This document shows, in pieces, positions 39,601 through 41,888 of a stretch of 41,888 nucleotides of DNA. The translations under genes and the position numbers were made by a program. The stretch is taken from positions 1 to 41,888 of the forward strand of contig JAFWMS010000033.1 of NCBI GenBank assembly GCA_017545535.1. Direction: 5' to 3'. The number at the start of each line of letters is the position of its first letter. Positions within the stretch are counted from its first letter, which is position 1. Origin of the DNA: Clostridia bacterium (GTDB taxonomy: Bacteria; Bacillota; Clostridia; Christensenellales; CAG-138). The notes under the pieces are model-generated. The model searched no databases. It was not told the origin of the DNA and saw only the letters and a list, made by a program, of their open reading frames with translations.

Positions 39601-39629
39601 AAAAAAGGCCGTTCTTTACGACGGCCTTT
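39601..39629 (-). terminator. Terminator of the metallophosphoesterase gene
   Basis: AAAGGCCGT (39604-39612) and ACGGCCTTT (39621-39629) form a perfect 9-bp stem around an 8-nt loop. On the minus strand a run of T residues ends it, 20 nt after the stop codon at 39649. Confidence 0.88.
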
Positions 39630-39648
39630 ATCGTTTGTGTTTAGGCAT

Positions 39649-40650
39649 TCACCAGGCGTTCTCCAGGATGAAATGATCATCGCTTTCCTCGGCCCTGACG
39701 TAATGCCAAAGATCGAGCCAGGGGGAGTAGGTGGAGATTTCGATATTGCGGGTCAGTGGATCGAACTTGAGCAAGCGCATAAAACCAAGACCGTTGAGGG
39801 TGTCGTCCTGATAGTTGAACATCATGGAGGTGAAGGAGCGCTCCGGCGTGCCGTCCCCGTCGTCGTCGAACCAATCAGTTTGAGTGATGGTCCCTCGCAT
39901 GTGCCCGCACAGCAGAAGCCTGAACGTAGGACACTTAGGCACCACCTGTTGGAAAATGTTCCGGGCGTCCACGAAGAAGACCCCTTTTTTCTCAAGTCCT
40001 TTGTGAATGACGGCGATCACCACATGGTTCGGGTGTTGGGCAATGACCTCGTTCATCCAATCCGTGCACTTGACCTCGTATCCAAGCCCAAATACCAAAA
40101 AATCAGCGCCTCCGGCATGGAAGGTGGCATAGGCGGCATCGCCGTCCCGATAGGTCTGGCCCTTCTTTTGGACCAATTGTGTGTAGGGCCGCTGTACGAA
40201 GTAATACTGGCTCCCGTTTTTGGATATGTCGTGGTTCCCGCTGACGATCATGCCGGGCAGGGCCTGAAAGATAGGGACCATGGCATTGGCTGCGTTCTCG
40301 AACATGGTAGGGCTGAAGCCATCGATCACGTCTCCCGTGTGAACCACGAATTGAATGTTCTCTTTCTCCCGGTTTTCGAGAATCCAATCCCGCATGGAGT
40401 CGAATACCGGCGACTTTTCTCTGCAGATGTTCTGCGTGTCGGAGATCCACACCAGGGTGAAGGGGGTGGGGACCGGCGTCGGGGAGGGAACGGCTTCAGG
40501 CGTAGGAGCAGGCACGTCCGCACACGGGAGAGAAGACGACTCGGTGGCTCGTGGCGTAGGCGTCGCCTCAGGCGCAGCGGTTTCCGCCTGACTTGCATAT
40601 CCTAAAAGCATGAGGCAACAGAACAAGACCAAGGCCAACGCTTTTTTCAC
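39649..40650 (-). CDS. Secreted calcineurin-like metallophosphoesterase, 333 aa
   Basis: A signal peptide (about 1-22) and a Pro/Thr-rich linker (25-63) lead to a metallophosphoesterase core: D71-x-Q73 (Q replaces the usual His of DxH), GD with D107, GNHD (138-141), H216 and GH250. It would hydrolyse a phosphoester outside the membrane; the substrate is unknown. The start is GTG 40650 behind GGGAGG. It has its own promoter and terminator. Confidence 0.87.
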   Translation of the reverse strand: MKKALALVLFCCLMLLGYASQAETAAPEATPTPRATESSSLPCADVPAPTPEAVPSPTPVPTPFTLVWISDTQNICREKSPVFDSMRDWILENREKENIQFVVHTGDVIDGFSPTMFENAANAMVPIFQALPGMIVSGNHDISKNGSQYYFVQRPYTQLVQKKGQTYRDGDAAYATFHAGGADFLVFGLGYEVKCTDWMNEVIAQHPNHVVIAVIHKGLEKKGVFFVDARNIFQQVVPKCPTFRLLLCGHMRGTITQTDWFDDDGDGTPERSFTSMMFNYQDDTLNGLGFMRLLKFDPLTRNIEISTYSPWLDLWHYVRAEESDDHFILENAW

Positions 40651-40694
40651 GATTCAAGGACCTCCCGACGAACGATAGCTTGAACAGCACCGAT

Positions 40695-40723
40695 ATTGTA
40701 CCTATTTCGTCCGTATCCGTCAA
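40695..40723 (-). promoter_or_regulatory. Promoter of the metallophosphoesterase gene
   Basis: On the minus strand -35 TTGACG (40718-40723) and -10 TACAAT (40695-40700) are separated by 17 bp, about 45 bp before the GTG start. Confidence 0.75.
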
Positions 40724-40778
40724 GTTCTGAAACGGCCTTTCGCCGCGTAGGATGATTTGGAAAACAAGGGGGTGCGTC

Positions 40779-41036
40779 ATGGATCTGAGGACTACGTTTT
40801 CGGACCTCAAATGCAAGGAGGTCATCAACGTTTGCGATGGGGGACGGCTGGGCTGCGTGACGGATCTGGAGCTGGACCTCTGCACGGGGACCATTCTCTC
40901 CATCATCGTGCCCGGCGAAAGGAGCATGCTGGGCCTCATCCGTCCCCGGGACGGCGTCGTGATCCCCTTTTGCCGGATCCAGAAGATCGGGGAGGACGTG
41001 ATACTGGTGGACCTTAGAGAATTCCCCGCCGGATGA
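40779..41036 (+). CDS. ylmC: YlmC/YmxH-family PRC-barrel sporulation protein, 85 aa
   Basis: A small PRC-barrel protein (DLKCKEVINVCDGGRLGCVTDLELD, then GLIRPRDGVVIPFCRIQKIGEDVILVDL) of the YlmC/YmxH type common in spore formers and often near nrdR or sporulation genes. ATG 40779 follows AAGGGGGTG; an open extension to 40752 has no ribosome binding site. Its precise role is not known. Confidence 0.88.
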   Translation: MDLRTTFSDLKCKEVINVCDGGRLGCVTDLELDLCTGTILSIIVPGERSMLGLIRPRDGVVIPFCRIQKIGEDVILVDLREFPAG

Positions 41037-41087
41037 ATTGTTAATAGCATGTTTACAGAATCGCCCGTGATGGGTCTACAATAAATA

Positions 41088-41096
41088 TGCTATACT
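41088..41096 (+). promoter_or_regulatory. Extended -10 promoter of nrdR
   Basis: TGCTATACT is an extended -10 motif (TGn plus TATACT), about 37 bp before the nrdR start. No good -35 lies at 17 bp; TACAAT with TTTACA upstream is another possibility, but the spacing of 19 is long. Confidence 0.4.
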
Positions 41097-41132
41097 CTAT
41101 GGGTACTAAATATGCCATGGGAGGACAAGCCT

Positions 41133-41597
41133 ATGAAGTGTCGTTACTGCGGCAGCATGGAGAGCAAGGTCATCGACAGCCGTCCCAACGAGGACAGCAC
41201 CGCCATCCGCCGTCGGCGGGAGTGCGTCAACTGCGGCCGTCGGTTCACCACCTTCGAGCGGATCGAGGAGAATCCCATCATGGTGGTCAAGCGGGACGGG
41301 CGGCGGGAGTTGTTCGAGCGGGAGAAGATCGCCACCGGCATCCGCAAAGCCTGTGAGAAGCGGCCCATCTCCGCGGACGTGCAGAATCAGATGGTGGATC
41401 GGATCGTCCGGGAGGTGAACAACTCTCTGGATTCTGAGGTCTCAACGTCCGATTTGGGCGAGATGGTCATGAAGCAGCTCAAGTCCGTGGACGAGGTGGC
41501 CTACGTGCGTTTCGCTTCCGTGTACAAGGAGTTCAAGGACACCCAGACCTTCATGGAGGAGCTTCAGCGGCTCCTAGACGAGAACGCCGGCGCATGA
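41133..41597 (+). CDS. nrdR: Transcriptional repressor NrdR, 154 aa
   Basis: The N-terminal zinc ribbon (CRYCG ... CVNCGRRFTT) and the ATP-cone domain (PIMVVKRDGRRELFEREKIATGIRKACEKRPIS) cover the normal NrdR length. NrdR senses ATP/dATP and represses ribonucleotide reductase genes. ATG 41133 has GGGAGG 8 nt upstream. The stop overlaps the next gene's start as ATGA. Confidence 0.97.
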   Translation: MKCRYCGSMESKVIDSRPNEDSTAIRRRRECVNCGRRFTTFERIEENPIMVVKRDGRRELFEREKIATGIRKACEKRPISADVQNQMVDRIVREVNNSLDSEVSTSDLGEMVMKQLKSVDEVAYVRFASVYKEFKDTQTFMEELQRLLDENAGA

Positions 41598-41888
41598 TGG
41601 ACAAGCCCGCCTTTGCCGAAGCATACGGACGGATCGTGCCTGCTTTCGCCTTTCGTGAGCAGGGCGGTGTGGGGATCTATACCCTGCCCGCTTTTTCGGC
41701 GTACGCTGAGATCGATCACGGCTTTTCCGCCCGGATCGGCGGCGTGAGCCAGGCCCCCTTTACCGGCCTCAATCTGAGTTTCACCAACGACAGGCGAGAG
41801 GACGTTCTCGAGAACTATCGCCGCTTCGCGCAGGGCGCCGGGTTCCCCGATGGGTCCATGGTCATGGACAGCTACGAGCATGGCATCA
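41594..41888 (+). CDS. pgeF: YlmD/PgeF-type polyphenol oxidase family protein, partial (5' part)
   Basis: The visible 98 codons contain IDHGFSARIGGVSQAPFTGLNLSFTNDRREDVLENYRRF, the conserved start of the laccase-domain (YfiH/YlmD/PgeF) family, cut by the window edge. Members act as purine nucleoside-processing enzymes or peptidoglycan editing factors. ATG 41594 (or 41597) is coupled to the nrdR stop. Confidence 0.88.
   Translation, partial: MMDKPAFAEAYGRIVPAFAFREQGGVGIYTLPAFSAYAEIDHGFSARIGGVSQAPFTGLNLSFTNDRREDVLENYRRFAQGAGFPDGSMVMDSYEHGI

Noticed and set aside
39520..40605. 361-codon plus-strand frame opposite the metallophosphoesterase
   Set aside because: Antisense to a gene with complete catalytic motifs, promoter and terminator.
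1..41888. CRISPR arrays, tRNA or rRNA genes, insertion sequences with transposase
   Set aside because: I saw no regular repeat-spacer pattern, no cloverleaf or rRNA signature, and no transposase gene other than the serine recombinase and the nested tnpV.

Overview
The window holds the right-hand ~38.8 kb of an integrative and conjugative element (ICE) and, from about 38802 to the end, roughly 3.1 kb of the chromosome it sits in. The host looks like a spore-forming member of the Clostridia: the flank carries the cotJABC spore-coat operon, a YlmC/YmxH-type sporulation protein, nrdR and a YlmD/PgeF-type gene. The high G+C of the flank and of the transfer genes would suit an Oscillospirales-type gut anaerobe, but that is inference. 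The ICE's left end is outside the window.

Layout. (1) 1-5540, moderate G+C: a hypothetical protein and a DEDDh exonuclease on the minus strand, then a LexA-like repressor, a small conserved protein, a UvrX/UmuC-type Y-family polymerase, a YolD-like partner and a large ImmA/IrrE-type metalloprotease. This is an SOS/repressor module. (2) 5541-6059: a 0.5-kb leader without a gene but full of RNA-like secondary structure (terminator-like hairpins, competing pairings, a boxA-like stretch) in front of the main operon. (3) 6060-22007: parA, parB, two small proteins, a 1082-residue thioester/CnaB adhesin, small acidic proteins, a DUF3846 protein, a 2650-codon methylase-helicase gene with tnpV nested in another frame, and a Toprim protein. 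(4) 22018-26351: a small antisense gene, a candidate oriT, mobC, the relaxase, a membrane protein, a methyltransferase-like protein and PcfB. (5) 26356-36632: the Tn1549-like conjugation machine (VirD4 coupling ATPase, Maff2, VirB6-like, PrgI, VirB4, NlpC/P60 hydrolase, sortase). A divergent XRE/SLOG cassette interrupts it between virB6 and prgI. (6) 36633-38801, low G+C: a small gene and a large serine recombinase whose 3' end runs into host DNA. (7) 38802-41888: the 5' fragment of cotJC, then cotJB, cotJA, a secreted metallophosphoesterase, ylmC, nrdR and the start of a YlmD/PgeF gene.

How it fits together. The LexA and ImmA/IrrE proteins and the structured leader probably decide when the element is expressed. 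ParAB, Toprim and methylase-helicase proteins would handle the excised circle. MobC, relaxase and oriT start transfer, the T4SS moves the DNA, and the adhesin, hydrolase and sortase work at the cell wall. The recombinase has integrated the element into cotJC, which is now broken after about 61 codons. That makes the locus a candidate for an intervening sequence in a sporulation gene. The most notable signals are this insertion together with the host-derived tail of the recombinase, two alternative-frame genes with good ribosome binding sites (tnpV at 13885-14235 and a small basic ORF at 34295-34489), the attenuator-like leader, a 31-bp palindrome inside parB, and the operator-controlled XRE/SLOG switch inside the transfer operon.
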